Shown here piece after piece: positions 19,638 to 28,424 of a stretch of 64,000 nucleotides of DNA. Made by a program: the position numbers and the translations under genes. The notes under the pieces were generated by a model. That model had not been told where the DNA came from. It saw nothing but the letters and a program-made list of their open reading frames with translations, and made no database searches. The first letter of the stretch is position 1. Every line of letters starts with the position of its first letter. The stretch is from Verrucomicrobiia bacterium (lineage in GTDB: Bacteria; Verrucomicrobiota; Verrucomicrobiia; Limisphaerales; CAIMTB01): positions 62,001 through 126,000 of the forward strand of contig JAHCBA010000016.1 of assembly GCA_019634625.1 (NCBI GenBank), in the 5' to 3' direction.

Positions 19638-20198
19638 ATGGCAATTTCGGCAAACGACATGCGCCGCGGGATGGCGATCGACTACAACGGCGACATCTGT
19701 GTGGTTCTGGAGACCCAGCATCGCACTCCGGGGAATCTGAGGGCCTTCGTGCAGGCGAGCCTGCGCAGTGTGCGGACGGGGAAGTCCATGGACGTCCGGT
19801 TCAGCTCGACGGAGAAGGTCGAGGTGATCCCGTTGAACACGCGGCGGATGGAGTTCAGCTACAAGGACGGGGAGGACTATGTCTTCACGGATCCGGAGAC
19901 ATTCGACAGTGTGAATGTGACGCCGGAGATCGTGGGGGACGCGAAGAACTACCTGATCGAGAACCAGAGTGTGACGGTGACGATGGTGAACGAGCGGCCG
20001 ATCATCGTGGAGATGCCTGCCAGTGTGGTGCTGACGGTGACGGAAGCGCCGGAGGGGGTGAAGGGCGACTCGGCCAACAACGTTCAGAAGACGGTGACCC
20101 TGGAGACCGGCATCAGCATCCAGGCCCCGCTGTTCATCAAGTTTGGCGAGAAGATCAAGGTGGACACGCGGACCGGGAAGTACATGGAGCGGGCTTGA
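19638..20198 (+). CDS. efp: Elongation factor P with non-canonical loop residue
   Basis: This is a 186-residue EF-P, which relieves ribosomes stalled at proline runs. KOW-like domain I opens with 'AISANDMRRGMAIDYNGDICVVLE'. Domains II and III end in 'VTLETGISIQAPLFIKFGEKIKVDTRTGKYMERA', which matches the family closely. At the tip of the domain I loop, where E. coli has PGK34GQ, this protein reads 'TPGNLRAF', so Asn33 replaces the modifiable Lys or Arg and an Arg follows two residues on. No EpmA, EpmB or EarP gene is near. ATG 19638 was chosen because 'MAISANDMRRG' is the typical N-terminus; the ATG 24 bases earlier is less likely. Confidence 0.95.
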   Translation: MAISANDMRRGMAIDYNGDICVVLETQHRTPGNLRAFVQASLRSVRTGKSMDVRFSSTEKVEVIPLNTRRMEFSYKDGEDYVFTDPETFDSVNVTPEIVGDAKNYLIENQSVTVTMVNERPIIVEMPASVVLTVTEAPEGVKGDSANNVQKTVTLETGISIQAPLFIKFGEKIKVDTRTGKYMERA

Positions 20199-20263
20199 CG
20201 GAGGCTTGAGCCTTTACGGGGCCGGGCGTCAGGGTTGAGCGCCGCCGGGATTGCCGGCGAACG

Positions 20264-20869
20264 ATGGTTACCCTGGTCGTCATGTATGGCGGGTCAGCAG
20301 GACGCGAGCATCCGCTTGGGGAGGGACTCAACCGCGTCGGGCGTGCCGCGGGCAATGAGGTGATGCTGGAGGACGCCTCGATTTCGGCGTCGCACTGCGA
20401 GTTGTGGGTGATGCGGGAACGGTTGCTGGTCCGCGACCTGGCATCGACGAACGGGACCTTCATCAACGGCCGGCCGGTGAGCGAGGCCGAGGTGAACGAG
20501 GGGGATGTGCTGGCACTGGGCAGTGTCGAGATGCGCGTCGTCGGGGTGCCGAAGAGTGTCGTCACGGTGTCCATTCCGAAGCCTCCGCCGCCTCCACCGC
20601 CTCCACCGCGGTTCGCGCCCGACGGGTATCCCTGCTGTATCCAGCATTCCGGGATCCATGCGCAGTATCGCTGTCGTCGGTGCGGGGAGCAGTTTTGTCC
20701 GGACTGCGTGCGGTTGCTGGGGCGGCGCGGGGGGGCGTCGCACGCCTACTGTCCGCTCTGCGGAGCGGAGTGCGTGGCGATCATGGCGCCGGGTCGGGCG
20801 GGAGGGGACGGCGGGGCGTCGGGGGGATGGCTGGCGAAGCTGACGAAGACGCTGCGGTTGCGGCGGTGA
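20264..20869 (+). CDS. FHA-domain protein with C-terminal zinc-binding domain
   Basis: This 201-residue protein has an FHA phosphopeptide-binding domain at the N-terminus (about 1-95), with 'GLNRVGRAAGNEVMLEDASISASHCELW' and 'LLVRDLASTNGTFINGRPV'. A run of nine prolines forms a linker (about 107-117). The C-terminal part (about 125-170) has paired cysteines and histidine ('CCIQHSGIHAQYRCRRCGEQFCPDCVRLLG', 'YCPLCGAEC') that resemble a B-box-like zinc finger. There is no membrane segment. It probably acts as a phospho-dependent adaptor in the cytoplasm, but no kinase gene is adjacent. It follows efp by 65 bases. Five copies of a 13-bp repeat start at its stop codon. Confidence 0.85.
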   Translation: MVTLVVMYGGSAGREHPLGEGLNRVGRAAGNEVMLEDASISASHCELWVMRERLLVRDLASTNGTFINGRPVSEAEVNEGDVLALGSVEMRVVGVPKSVVTVSIPKPPPPPPPPPRFAPDGYPCCIQHSGIHAQYRCRRCGEQFCPDCVRLLGRRGGASHAYCPLCGAECVAIMAPGRAGGDGGASGGWLAKLTKTLRLRR

Positions 20870-20932
20870 AGGGCGGCGGTGAAGGGCGGCGGTGAAGGGC
20901 GGCGGTGAAGGGCGGCGGTGAAGGGCGGCGGT
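20868..20932. repeat. 13-bp tandem repeat, five copies
   Basis: The unit GAAGGGCGGCGGT is repeated five times without change, beginning inside the stop codon of the FHA gene. The last coding bases (CGGCGGT) are a partial earlier unit, so expansion or contraction would extend the protein tail. Two copies of the 12-bp unit GATTCGTCGGCC follow at 20965-20988. Confidence 0.9.
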
Positions 20933-21003
20933 GAATCGCGGTGCTGAAGTCGCCGCGCACGGAGGATTCGTCGGCCGATTCGTCGGCCGCTTGGCCGCTT
21001 CGC

Positions 21004-22068
21004 TTAGTCGGCCGGTTCGAGGGAGGGGCGGACGCCGTATTTCTTGGCGAGGGCGAGGCAGGTGGCGAGGGGTTTGATGCCGCCGGTGCAACCGGGATCG
21101 GAGAGGGAGGCGGCGGCGACGCAGACGGCGGTCTGGAGGCAGCGGGCGAGTTCCCAACCCTCGTGGAGACCGAGCAGGACCCCGGCGGCGAAGGCGTCCC
21201 CGGCCCCGGCGGTGCCGGCGATTTGTTTTTGGGGGACCTTGAGGGAGGACTGCCAGACGTCTTCTCCTTTGCGGGTGCGGGCGAAGGCGCCTTCGGGGAA
21301 ATGGATGACGACGAGTTCGCGGATGCCCATCTGGAGGAGGGCTCCGGCGGCATGGCGGAGGGAGACGGTGTCGAGGGCGCCGTTGGCCTGGCGGATCTTG
21401 AACCCGGAGATCTTGCCGGCCTCGAGTTCGTTCACGATGAGGTAGTCGGTGTGCTTGAGGGCGGGGACGACGAACTTGGCGTAGCGGTCGGAATCCTCGG
21501 TGACGACGTCGAGGGAGGTCTTGAGTCCGGCTTCCTGGGCGCGGGCCAGGAGGGCGGCGCCGCGGGTGCCGTACTTCTTGTCGGGCTGGTCGAGGGCGTC
21601 GAGGAGGAGGAGGTAGCCGAGGTGGAACAGTTTGGCCTTGGACTTGGAGAAATCGAGTTCCGAGCCGTCCCAGAGGGCGTTGGCGCCGCGGAAATGGAAG
21701 AAGGTGCGACGGCCGTTGGCGGCCTCGGTCATGACATCGGTGTAGGAGGTGGGGGCCTTGTTGGTGGTCTTGAGGCCCTTCACCTCGATCTTGTGTTCAC
21801 GGCAGTCGGCGAGGATGCGTTCGCCGAAGGCGTCCTGGCCGACGAGGCCGGCGGCGGCGAGGGGGAAGGTGGCGCCGAGGCGGGAGAGATCGACGAGGAC
21901 GTTGTAGGGGGCGCCTCCGGTGCCGAGGCTTTGGCTGCGGATGTTGGCGAGTTTCTCCACGGCGGGGTATGTGTCGATCAGTTTGACTTCATCGACGATC
22001 CAGTTGCCGGCCGCAAGGACGCCCGCACGGGCGGGGCCCTTGTTGGGTTTAGAGATGATCACTGCCAT
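21004..22068 (-). CDS. PfkB-family carbohydrate/nucleoside kinase
   Basis: This is a 354-residue ribokinase-like sugar kinase. The first signature is in 'SLGTGGAPYNVLVDLSRLGATFPLAAAGLVGQDAFGERIL' (substrate site glycines and Asn). The second is 'IAGTAGAGDAFAAGVLLGLHEGW', whose GAGD Asp is the catalytic base. 'DYLIVNELEAGKISG' is the conserved mid-domain block with Asn and Glu. The exact sugar is not evident. ATG 22068 was chosen because 'MAVIISKPNKGPARAGVLAAGNW' gives a normal family N-terminus. The gene is divergent from the oxidoreductase gene at 22206, so a shared 137-base control region is likely, and sugar-related roles of both are consistent. Confidence 0.9.
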   Translation of the reverse strand: MAVIISKPNKGPARAGVLAAGNWIVDEVKLIDTYPAVEKLANIRSQSLGTGGAPYNVLVDLSRLGATFPLAAAGLVGQDAFGERILADCREHKIEVKGLKTTNKAPTSYTDVMTEAANGRRTFFHFRGANALWDGSELDFSKSKAKLFHLGYLLLLDALDQPDKKYGTRGAALLARAQEAGLKTSLDVVTEDSDRYAKFVVPALKHTDYLIVNELEAGKISGFKIRQANGALDTVSLRHAAGALLQMGIRELVVIHFPEGAFARTRKGEDVWQSSLKVPQKQIAGTAGAGDAFAAGVLLGLHEGWELARCLQTAVCVAAASLSDPGCTGGIKPLATCLALAKKYGVRPSLEPAD

Positions 22069-22205
22069 ACAGGTGCCTTCCGATGAGGGCGTTGCGAGGA
22101 GCCTACCGGCCCCGGGATCGCTTGAAAACACAATAATCCCCGCGAAGGGAGGGACACGTTGCGCGCTTGGCAGGAGGGCCGGGGTCCGGTAAGCCCACGG
22201 CCGAC

Positions 22206-23228
22206 ATGATCAGCGTTGGCGTCATTGGGCTCGGGTTCATGGGGGTGACCCACATCAAGGCCTACCGGAAGATTCCCCAGGCGCGGGTGGCGGCGATCTG
22301 CGATGCGTTCAAGCTGCCGGCGGACGGGGAGTTGAGCGGGGTGGCGGGGAACGTGGCGGACCCGGATCCGGTGCGGCTGGATCTGGGCCAGGTCCAGGCG
22401 ACGAAGGATTACCGCGAGGTGCTGGAGAATCCGGCGATCGAGGTGGTGGACATCTGTCTGCCGACGTCGCAGCACGTGGAGGTGGCGACGGCGGCGTTGC
22501 GGGCGGGGAAGCATGTGTTGTGTGAGAAGCCGATGGCGCGGACCTCGGCGCAGTGCCGGGAGATTCTCGAGGTGGCGGCGACGGCGAAGGGTTTTTTCAT
22601 GCCGGCGATGTGCATGCGGTTCTGGCCGGGTTGGGCCTGGTTGACGGAGGCGATGGCGGACGGCCGGTACGGGACATTGCTGGCGGCCCGGTTTCGTCGG
22701 GTGAGCGGGCCGCCGGGCTGGAGCAAGGGGACGTATTTCAAGGGGGCTGAGTCCGGGGGGGCGCTGCTGGATCTGCACATTCACGACACGGACTTCGTGC
22801 AGTTTCTGTTCGGGCGGCCGCGTCGGGTGTATTCGCGGGGGCTGAGCCGGTTCAGCGGGGCCATCGATCATGTGGTGACCCAGTACGAGGTGGAGGGGGG
22901 GGCGGTGGTGTCGGCGGAGGGATCGTGGCTGATGGGGGAGAGTTTCGGATTCAACATGGCGTACACGGTGAACTTCGAGCGGGCGACGGCGGACTACGAT
23001 CTGGGACGGGGTGCGGAGGCGTTGCGGTTGCATGAGGAGGGGAAGCCGGCGCGGGTGGAAGCGATTGCGGACACGGACGGGTATGTGGGGGAGTTGACGC
23101 ACTTTCTGGAGAGCGTGGCGGCAGGTCGGGCACCGACGGTGGTGACGGGTGAAGACGGAGCCGGGGCGGTGCGGATCTGCGAGGCGGAGGAGGAGTCGGT
23201 GCGGCGCGGGGAACCGGTGGCGGTTTAA
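22206..23228 (+). CDS. Gfo/Idh/MocA-family NAD(P)-dependent oxidoreductase
   Basis: This is a 340-residue dehydrogenase with an N-terminal Rossmann fold ('SVGVIGLGFMGVTHIKAYRK') and the family motif 'GKHVLCEKPMARTSAQCREIL', whose EKP lysine is catalytic in characterised members. 'GGALLDLHIHDTDFVQFLFGRPRRVYS' contains the conserved D-x-x-x-H-x-x-D block that binds the sugar. Many paralogues of this family occur in Verrucomicrobiota, acting on sugars, inositols or sugar amides, so the substrate cannot be specified. ATG 22206 opens directly at the Rossmann strand; the upstream alternative at 22167 adds a 13-residue tail with no conservation I can see. Confidence 0.9.
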   Translation: MISVGVIGLGFMGVTHIKAYRKIPQARVAAICDAFKLPADGELSGVAGNVADPDPVRLDLGQVQATKDYREVLENPAIEVVDICLPTSQHVEVATAALRAGKHVLCEKPMARTSAQCREILEVAATAKGFFMPAMCMRFWPGWAWLTEAMADGRYGTLLAARFRRVSGPPGWSKGTYFKGAESGGALLDLHIHDTDFVQFLFGRPRRVYSRGLSRFSGAIDHVVTQYEVEGGAVVSAEGSWLMGESFGFNMAYTVNFERATADYDLGRGAEALRLHEEGKPARVEAIADTDGYVGELTHFLESVAAGRAPTVVTGEDGAGAVRICEAEEESVRRGEPVAV

Positions 23229-23253
23229 AGGACTGGCCGACTGCCGGACTGTT

Positions 23254-26001
23254 GTGCAAGCGCCCGACGAACAGGGGAGAGGGGAGAGAGAGGGGGAGGG
23301 GTCGGTGTGGGTCCAGGGGGCCCGGGAACACAACCTGAAGAACCTGACGGTGGGGATTCCGTTGGGGCGGATGGTGGTGGTGACGGGAGTGAGCGGGTCC
23401 GGGAAGAGCACGCTGGCATTCGACCTGGTGTTTGCGGAGGGGCAGCGCCGTTTTCTGGACTGCATGAGCGCGTATGCGCGGCAGTTCGTGGAGCAGATGG
23501 CGCGGCCGGATGTGGACGCGATCACCGGGCTGCCGCCGACGGTGAGCATCGAGCAGCGGACCTCGCGCGGGGGGGGCAAGAGCACGGTGGCGACGGTCAC
23601 GGAGATCCACCATTTCCTGCGGTTGCTGTTCGCACGGCTGGGGACGCCGTTTTGTCCCGAGTGCGAGCTGGCGGTCGAGGGGCAGACGCGGGACCAGGTG
23701 CGGGACCGGTTGGGGGAGGAATTGGGGAAGCGCGGGGAATTGCTGCTGCTGGCGCCGGTGGTGAGGAACCGGAAGGGATATCACAGCGAGGTGGCCGAAT
23801 GGGCGGCGCGGCACGGGTACGCGGAGGTGCGGGCGGACGGAACGATGTACCGGACGGACCGGCCGTTCCGGCTGGACCGATTTCGGGAGCACGATGTCGA
23901 GGTGGTCGTTGGCGTGCTGGAGAAGCCTCGGAAGGGAGGGGCGAAGCGCGGGGAAGGTCCGACGCCGACCCAGTTGGTGGACGAGGCGCTGGAGGTGGGG
24001 AAGGGAACGGTGCTGGCTTTGGACAACCGGGGGAAGGTCACGGTGCATTCCACGGAGCGGGCATGTCCGGGGTGCGGCCGGTCGTTTCAGGCGCTCGACC
24101 CGAAGCAGTTCTCCTACAACTCCGCGCAGGGCTGGTGTCCGAAGTGCCGGGGGTTTGGGGAATTGTTTCCGCTGCCCGAGGCGGATCGCGGGGCGCGGGC
24201 GGATGCCATCGAGGAGTCGTGGTGGAACTGGGGCGAAGGACAGCGGGAGACTTGTCCGGACTGCCACGGGGCGCGGTTGAATCCGGTGTCGCGGGCGGTG
24301 CGGTTGCAGGCGGGGGCGGGACGGGGCCGGACCGGGGCGACGTTGGGACCGACGTTGGTGACCCTGGGGGCGCAGTCGGTGTCGGAGGCCAACGAGTGGG
24401 TGAGCGGGTTGCGGTTCGAGGGGCGTGCGGCGGAGATTGCGCGGGACATTGTGCCGGAGTTGCGGTCGCGGCTGGCGGTGCTGGAGGAGATCGGGCTGGG
24501 GTATCTCCAGTTGCACCGGAGCGTGACGACGTTGTCCGGGGGGGAGGCGCAGCGGATTCGACTGGCGGCGCAGTTGGGGTCGAACCTGAGCGGGGTGTTG
24601 TACGTGCTCGACGAGCCGACCATCGGGTTGCATGCGCGGGACAACCTGCGGTTGCTGTCGGCCCTGGAGCAGTTGAAGGGGCGGGGAAACTCGCTGCTGG
24701 TGGTGGAACACGACGAGGACACGTTGCGGCGGGCGGACTGGGTGATCGACCTGGGGCCCGGGGCGGGGACGCACGGAGGAGAGTTGGTGGCGGAGGGGAC
24801 GCTGGCGGAGTTGATGGAGCACGAGACGTCGGTTACGGGGCGCTGCCTGCGGGAACGGCGGCGGTACCCGACGCGGGGAGAGCGCCGGAGGGTGAGCCGG
24901 ATTGGGAGTTCCGGAGGGGATTGGCTGACGCTGCACGACGCCGGGGCGCACAATCTGAAGGGGTTGACCGTCACGATCCCGCTGGGGCGGTTGGTGGTGG
25001 TGACCGGGGTGAGCGGATCGGGCAAGAGCACGCTGGTGCGGGAATGCCTGTTGCCGGCGTTGACGGCGGCGTTGCGGCGGCCGGGGAAGGGGACGCGGGG
25101 TGGCAGCGGGGAGTCCGGGGCGGGGGAAGGGGGGGCGTCGCGAGTGAGCGGGCACGAGACGTTGAAGGCGGTGTATGAGGTGGATCAGTCGCCGATCGGT
25201 CGGACGCCGCGGTCCACGCCGGCGACGTACGTGGGGTTCTTCGATGAGATCCGGGCGTTGTTCGCCCAGGTGCCCGAGGCGCGGATGCGGGGGTACACGG
25301 CGGGGCGCTTTTCGTTCAATGCGGCGGCCGGGCGATGTCCGCAGTGCGACGGGGCCGGGGAGATCAAGCTGGAGATGAACTTCCTGCCGCCGGCCTACCT
25401 GCGGTGCGAGGCGTGCCGGGGGACGCGGTTCAGTCCGGAGACGCTGGATGTCGAGTACGGGGGGAAGAGCATCGCGGCGGTGCTCGGAATGTCGGTGGAC
25501 GAGGCGCTGGAGTTTTTCGAGGCGGTGCCGCGGGTGCGGCGTCCGCTGGAGGCGTTACGGGACACGGGCCTGGGATATTTGAAGCTGGGGCAGACGAGTC
25601 CGACCCTGAGCGGCGGCGAGGCGCAGCGGGTGAAGCTGGTGACGCACCTGCTGGCCGGGCTGAAGGAGCCCGGGGAGGAACGGCACGGGCGCCGGGTGGC
25701 GCGAAACCTGTTCGTCCTTGAGGAACCGACCATCGGGCTGCATGGGGCGGATGTGCGGCGGCTGGTGGAAGTGTTGCAGCGGTTGGTGGACCACGGGCAC
25801 ACGGTGCTGGTGATCGAGCATCACCTCGAGTTGATCGCCGAGGCGGACTGGGTGATCGATCTGGGTCCTGAAGCGGGCGAGGCAGGAGGGCGGTTGGTGG
25901 TGGCGGGGACGCCGGAGAAGGTGGCGGGGACGGCACGGTCGCACACCGGCCGGTTCCTGCGTCCGCTGCTCCAGGGCAAGGAGTCGGGGTCAGATCTGTG
26001 A
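23254..26001 (+). CDS. uvrA: UvrA-family ATPase (excinuclease subunit A or paralogue)
   Basis: This is a 915-residue double-ABC ATPase of the UvrA family, used for DNA damage recognition in nucleotide excision repair. Walker A sites are 'VTGVSGSGKSTLAFDLVFAEG' and 'VTGVSGSGKSTLVREC'. Signature motifs are 'TTLSGGEAQRIRLAAQL' and 'PTLSGGEAQRVKLVTHL'. Walker B regions are 'VLYVLDEPTIGLHARD' and 'LFVLEEPTIGLHGADV', where the second has Glu in place of Asp. Zinc pairs are seen in 'CPGCGRSF...CPKCRGFG' and 'CPQCDGAGEIK...CEACRG'. The 'SIEQRTSRGGGKSTVATVTEI' block deviates from classical UvrA and suggests a UvrA2-like paralogue. The start is uncertain (GTG 23254 or GTG 23305). The stop codon lies inside a palindromic repeat. 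Confidence 0.87.
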   Translation: MQAPDEQGRGEREGEGSVWVQGAREHNLKNLTVGIPLGRMVVVTGVSGSGKSTLAFDLVFAEGQRRFLDCMSAYARQFVEQMARPDVDAITGLPPTVSIEQRTSRGGGKSTVATVTEIHHFLRLLFARLGTPFCPECELAVEGQTRDQVRDRLGEELGKRGELLLLAPVVRNRKGYHSEVAEWAARHGYAEVRADGTMYRTDRPFRLDRFREHDVEVVVGVLEKPRKGGAKRGEGPTPTQLVDEALEVGKGTVLALDNRGKVTVHSTERACPGCGRSFQALDPKQFSYNSAQGWCPKCRGFGELFPLPEADRGARADAIEESWWNWGEGQRETCPDCHGARLNPVSRAVRLQAGAGRGRTGATLGPTLVTLGAQSVSEANEWVSGLRFEGRAAEIARDIVPELRSRLAVLEEIGLGYLQLHRSVTTLSGGEAQRIRLAAQLGSNLSGVLYVLDEPTIGLHARDNLRLLSALEQLKGRGNSLLVVEHDEDTLRRADWVIDLGPGAGTHGGELVAEGTLAELMEHETSVTGRCLRERRRYPTRGERRRVSRIGSSGGDWLTLHDAGAHNLKGLTVTIPLGRLVVVTGVSGSGKSTLVRECLLPALTAALRRPGKGTRGGSGESGAGEGGASRVSGHETLKAVYEVDQSPIGRTPRSTPATYVGFFDEIRALFAQVPEARMRGYTAGRFSFNAAAGRCPQCDGAGEIKLEMNFLPPAYLRCEACRGTRFSPETLDVEYGGKSIAAVLGMSVDEALEFFEAVPRVRRPLEALRDTGLGYLKLGQTSPTLSGGEAQRVKLVTHLLAGLKEPGEERHGRRVARNLFVLEEPTIGLHGADVRRLVEVLQRLVDHGHTVLVIEHHLELIAEADWVIDLGPEAGEAGGRLVVAGTPEKVAGTARSHTGRFLRPLLQGKESGSDL

Positions 26002-26065
26002 ATTTGACATTTGGAGGTTCAGGCGCTCCGTGGATCGCAAATGTCAAATTCACAGATGTGACCCC
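25986..26065. repeat. REP-like palindrome P1, pair A
   Basis: This 80-bp inverted repeat has arms GGGGTCAGATCTGTGAATTT and the complement ending in GTGACCCC. The arm continues into GACATTTG, with a short loop. The uvrA stop codon (TGA) is part of the left arm. The convergent pseudopilin gene ends 17 bases further on, so it may also stop transcription from both sides. Confidence 0.85.
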
Positions 26066-26082
26066 GGGGGGCGGGGTGCGGA

Positions 26083-26886
26083 CTACTGAGGGCGGGCGGG
26101 CGGGTTGGTCCAGGCCTTGTGCCAGGAATACTCCCAGAGTTTTTCGAGCTGGACGAGGGTGGCGGAGCCATCGGCGAAGGCGAGGTTGATGGCGCCCGGG
26201 AGTTTGGCGCCGCGGGGCAATTGGGCCGGGACGCCGGACGGGCCGGCTCCGTGGCGGGCGATGGTGAGGCGGGACAGGCCGGCATTGGCGGCGGAATCGC
26301 CTTCGAGGAGGTTGGCGGCGGGCCGGTCGCGTTCCTGGGGCCAGGCGTCGATCCACATGGAGTCCATGAAGACGGGGGTGAGGGAGGGGCGGGTGATGTC
26401 GCTTTCGGCTCTGAAGGCATTGCGGACGCTGGGGAAGAGGCCCTGGGCGTCGGGCCAGTCGCCTCCGTACATCCAGCCATTGAGGGCGTAGCTGCCGGAC
26501 CAGCGGGGGATGCGGGTACCGGGTTTGAGTTGGGAGCCCCAGACCCAGGCGGAGGTGGCGGAGCCGCGGGCCTTGCGGGGGTTGTAAGGGGCGACCGGGC
26601 AGAATTTCACCTCATCGACGCGCGCGTAGTGTTCGATGAGCCCGGCCTGCCAGAGGTCGGCATCGATGCGGTAGGGGAGGGTCTTTTCGGCATCGTTGAC
26701 GTACATGAAGTGGGCGAGGCCAAGTTGCTTGAGGTTGCCGACGCACTTGATGCCGAGGGCCTTGGCTTTGGCTTTGCCGAGGGCGGGCATGAGCATGCTG
26801 GCGAGGATGGCGATGATGGCAATGACCACCAGGAGTTTGATGAGGGTAAAGGCTGGCGTTCGCCGGCGGGGATCAGGGGGATGCAT
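26083..26886 (-). CDS. Pseudopilin with Glu5-to-Lys change
   Basis: This is a 267-residue pilin-like secreted protein. The N-terminal signal is '[36 protein letters not shown]', followed by '[25 protein letters not shown]'. The C-terminal region has '[29 protein letters not shown]', a variant of the FADGHVE signature. Position 5 of the mature helix is Lys (AAA codon) instead of the nearly invariant Glu used for filament assembly. ATG 26886 was chosen because it directly precedes the prepilin leader; a longer frame runs into the upstream palindrome. The gene is enclosed by two matching palindromes at 25986 and 26932. Confidence 0.87.
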   Translation of the reverse strand: MHPPDPRRRTPAFTLIKLLVVIAIIAILASMLMPALGKAKAKALGIKCVGNLKQLGLAHFMYVNDAEKTLPYRIDADLWQAGLIEHYARVDEVKFCPVAPYNPRKARGSATSAWVWGSQLKPGTRIPRWSGSYALNGWMYGGDWPDAQGLFPSVRNAFRAESDITRPSLTPVFMDSMWIDAWPQERDRPAANLLEGDSAANAGLSRLTIARHGAGPSGVPAQLPRGAKLPGAINLAFADGSATLVQLEKLWEYSWHKAWTNPPARPQ

Positions 26887-26931
26887 GGCCCGCTTTTGCC
26901 GGGCTTCTGGGCAGGAATCGAGCAAGAAGTC

Positions 26932-27010
26932 GGGGTCAGATCTGTGAATTTGACATTTGGCCGGACGGCGGGGTTGAGACTTCAAGTGTCAAATTCACAG
27001 ATCTGACCCC
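26932..27010. repeat. REP-like palindrome P2, pair A
   Basis: The arms are GGGGTCAGATCTGTGAATTT and its complement, with the same inner variant (GTGAATTTGACATTTGG) as P1. The loop differs. It lies between two divergent genes, where a terminator would not be expected. Confidence 0.85.
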
Positions 27011-27065
27011 GGGGCGGCCTTGCGGGCGCTTGTCAGCGGGGGCGCGGTCACTATGCTTCGCCGCC

Positions 27066-28424
27066 ATGCCCCGACTTGAAGCGACGAAACGATGGAAGGT
27101 GCCCGCATGGATCCGGGTGATGGCCCTGACGGGTTTGCTGCCGATGACTGGCATCCGCGGGGAGGCGGCGGAGCAGACCCTGCAACCGGTGGCGCGGGGG
27201 TTTGTGTCGCCGGTGGCGGTGACGTCGCTGGATGCCGAGCGCCTGCTGGTGGCGGACCAGATCGGGGTGGTGCATGTGATCGAGGCGGGGGGGCGGGTCC
27301 GGGCGGAGCCGTTTCTTGACTTGCGGCCGCGTCTGACGCGATTGAACCGGGGATTCGATGAGCGGGGTGTGATCGGGTTGGCGCTGCATCCGGGGTTCCG
27401 GGAGAACGGGAAGGTGTATGTGCATTACAGCGCGCCGCTGCAGGCGTCGCGTGCGACCAACTGGAATCACACCGGCCATGTGAGCGAGTTCCGGGTGACG
27501 CCGGATGGGGCGCGGGTGGATCCGGATAGCGAGCGGGTGCTGCTGCGAATCGATCAGCCGTACTTCAACCACAACGGAGGGCCGCTCAAGTTTGGTCCGG
27601 ACGGGTTGCTGTACATTTCCAGCGGCGACGGCGGGAACGCCCACGATCTCGGGTTTGACCGGTCGCCTGCGGGGAACGGGCAGGATCTGACGACGTTGCT
27701 GGGGAAGATCCTGCGGATCGATGTGGACCGGTCCGAGGGCGGGCGCCCGTACGGGATTCCCTCCGACAATCCGTTTCTCGGGGTGACGGCGGCGCGACCG
27801 GAGATTTACGCGTGGGGGCTGCGGAATCCCTGGGGGATGTCTTTCGACCGGGGCGGCACGCGGGAGTTGATCGCGGCGGATGTGGGTCAGGGGCGGTACG
27901 AGGAGGTGAACCTGATCCGGCGGGGTGCGAACTACGGTTGGAACCAGAGGGAAGGGCGTCATGCCTTCGACCCGACGCAGCCTGGCAAGGTGGACCTCGA
28001 GGAACGGGTGCAGCCGGCGGACCGTGACGCGTTGGTGGATCCGATCATCGAGTACAAGAACCTGAATGCCTTTCCCAACGATCCCGAGGGCAGGGGCATC
28101 AGCGTGACTGGAGGGTATATCTACCGCGGGTCCGCGCTGCAGCACTTGCAGGGGCGCTATGTGTTTGGGGACTGGAGCCGGCAATGGGCGGTGGCGGACG
28201 GGCGCCTTTTTGTGGCCACGCGGCCGACGGAGGCGGGCCGGACAGAATGGACGATGGAGCCGTTGCCCGTGGCGTCGCATCCGGGGGGAAGTCTGGGCGG
28301 ATACCTGGTGGCCTTCGGAGAGGATGCACACGGTGAGTTGTATGTGATGACGACCCAGCGGGCGGGTTTGGTGGATCAGACGGGGGTGGTGTGGAAGCTG
28401 GTGCCTTCCGGGGGGGCGAGATAG
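27066..28424 (+). CDS. PQQ-dependent sugar dehydrogenase (GSDH family)
   Basis: This is a 452-residue secreted protein of the soluble glucose/sorbosone dehydrogenase family. A signal peptide ends near residue 33 ('VMALTGLLPMTGIRGEAAEQ'). The six-bladed propeller shows 'RGVIGLALHPGFRENGKVYVHYS', 'NHNGGPLKFGPDGLLYISSGDGGN', 'LLGKILRIDVD', 'IYAWGLRNPWGMSFDR', 'ELIAADVGQGRYEEVNLI' and 'GANYGWNQREG', all standard in this family. His and Arg residues at the PQQ site appear to be present in 'FNHNGGPL' and 'GLRNPWG'. The true cofactor and substrate of most relatives are not known. ATG 27066 gives the better signal peptide than ATG 27030. Confidence 0.9.
   Translation: MPRLEATKRWKVPAWIRVMALTGLLPMTGIRGEAAEQTLQPVARGFVSPVAVTSLDAERLLVADQIGVVHVIEAGGRVRAEPFLDLRPRLTRLNRGFDERGVIGLALHPGFRENGKVYVHYSAPLQASRATNWNHTGHVSEFRVTPDGARVDPDSERVLLRIDQPYFNHNGGPLKFGPDGLLYISSGDGGNAHDLGFDRSPAGNGQDLTTLLGKILRIDVDRSEGGRPYGIPSDNPFLGVTAARPEIYAWGLRNPWGMSFDRGGTRELIAADVGQGRYEEVNLIRRGANYGWNQREGRHAFDPTQPGKVDLEERVQPADRDALVDPIIEYKNLNAFPNDPEGRGISVTGGYIYRGSALQHLQGRYVFGDWSRQWAVADGRLFVATRPTEAGRTEWTMEPLPVASHPGGSLGGYLVAFGEDAHGELYVMTTQRAGLVDQTGVVWKLVPSGGAR

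Noticed and set aside
25986-26065. Simple bidirectional terminator
   Set aside because: The same element at 26932 and 49089 lies between divergent genes where nothing needs terminating, so termination cannot be its general role, although it may act so at this site.
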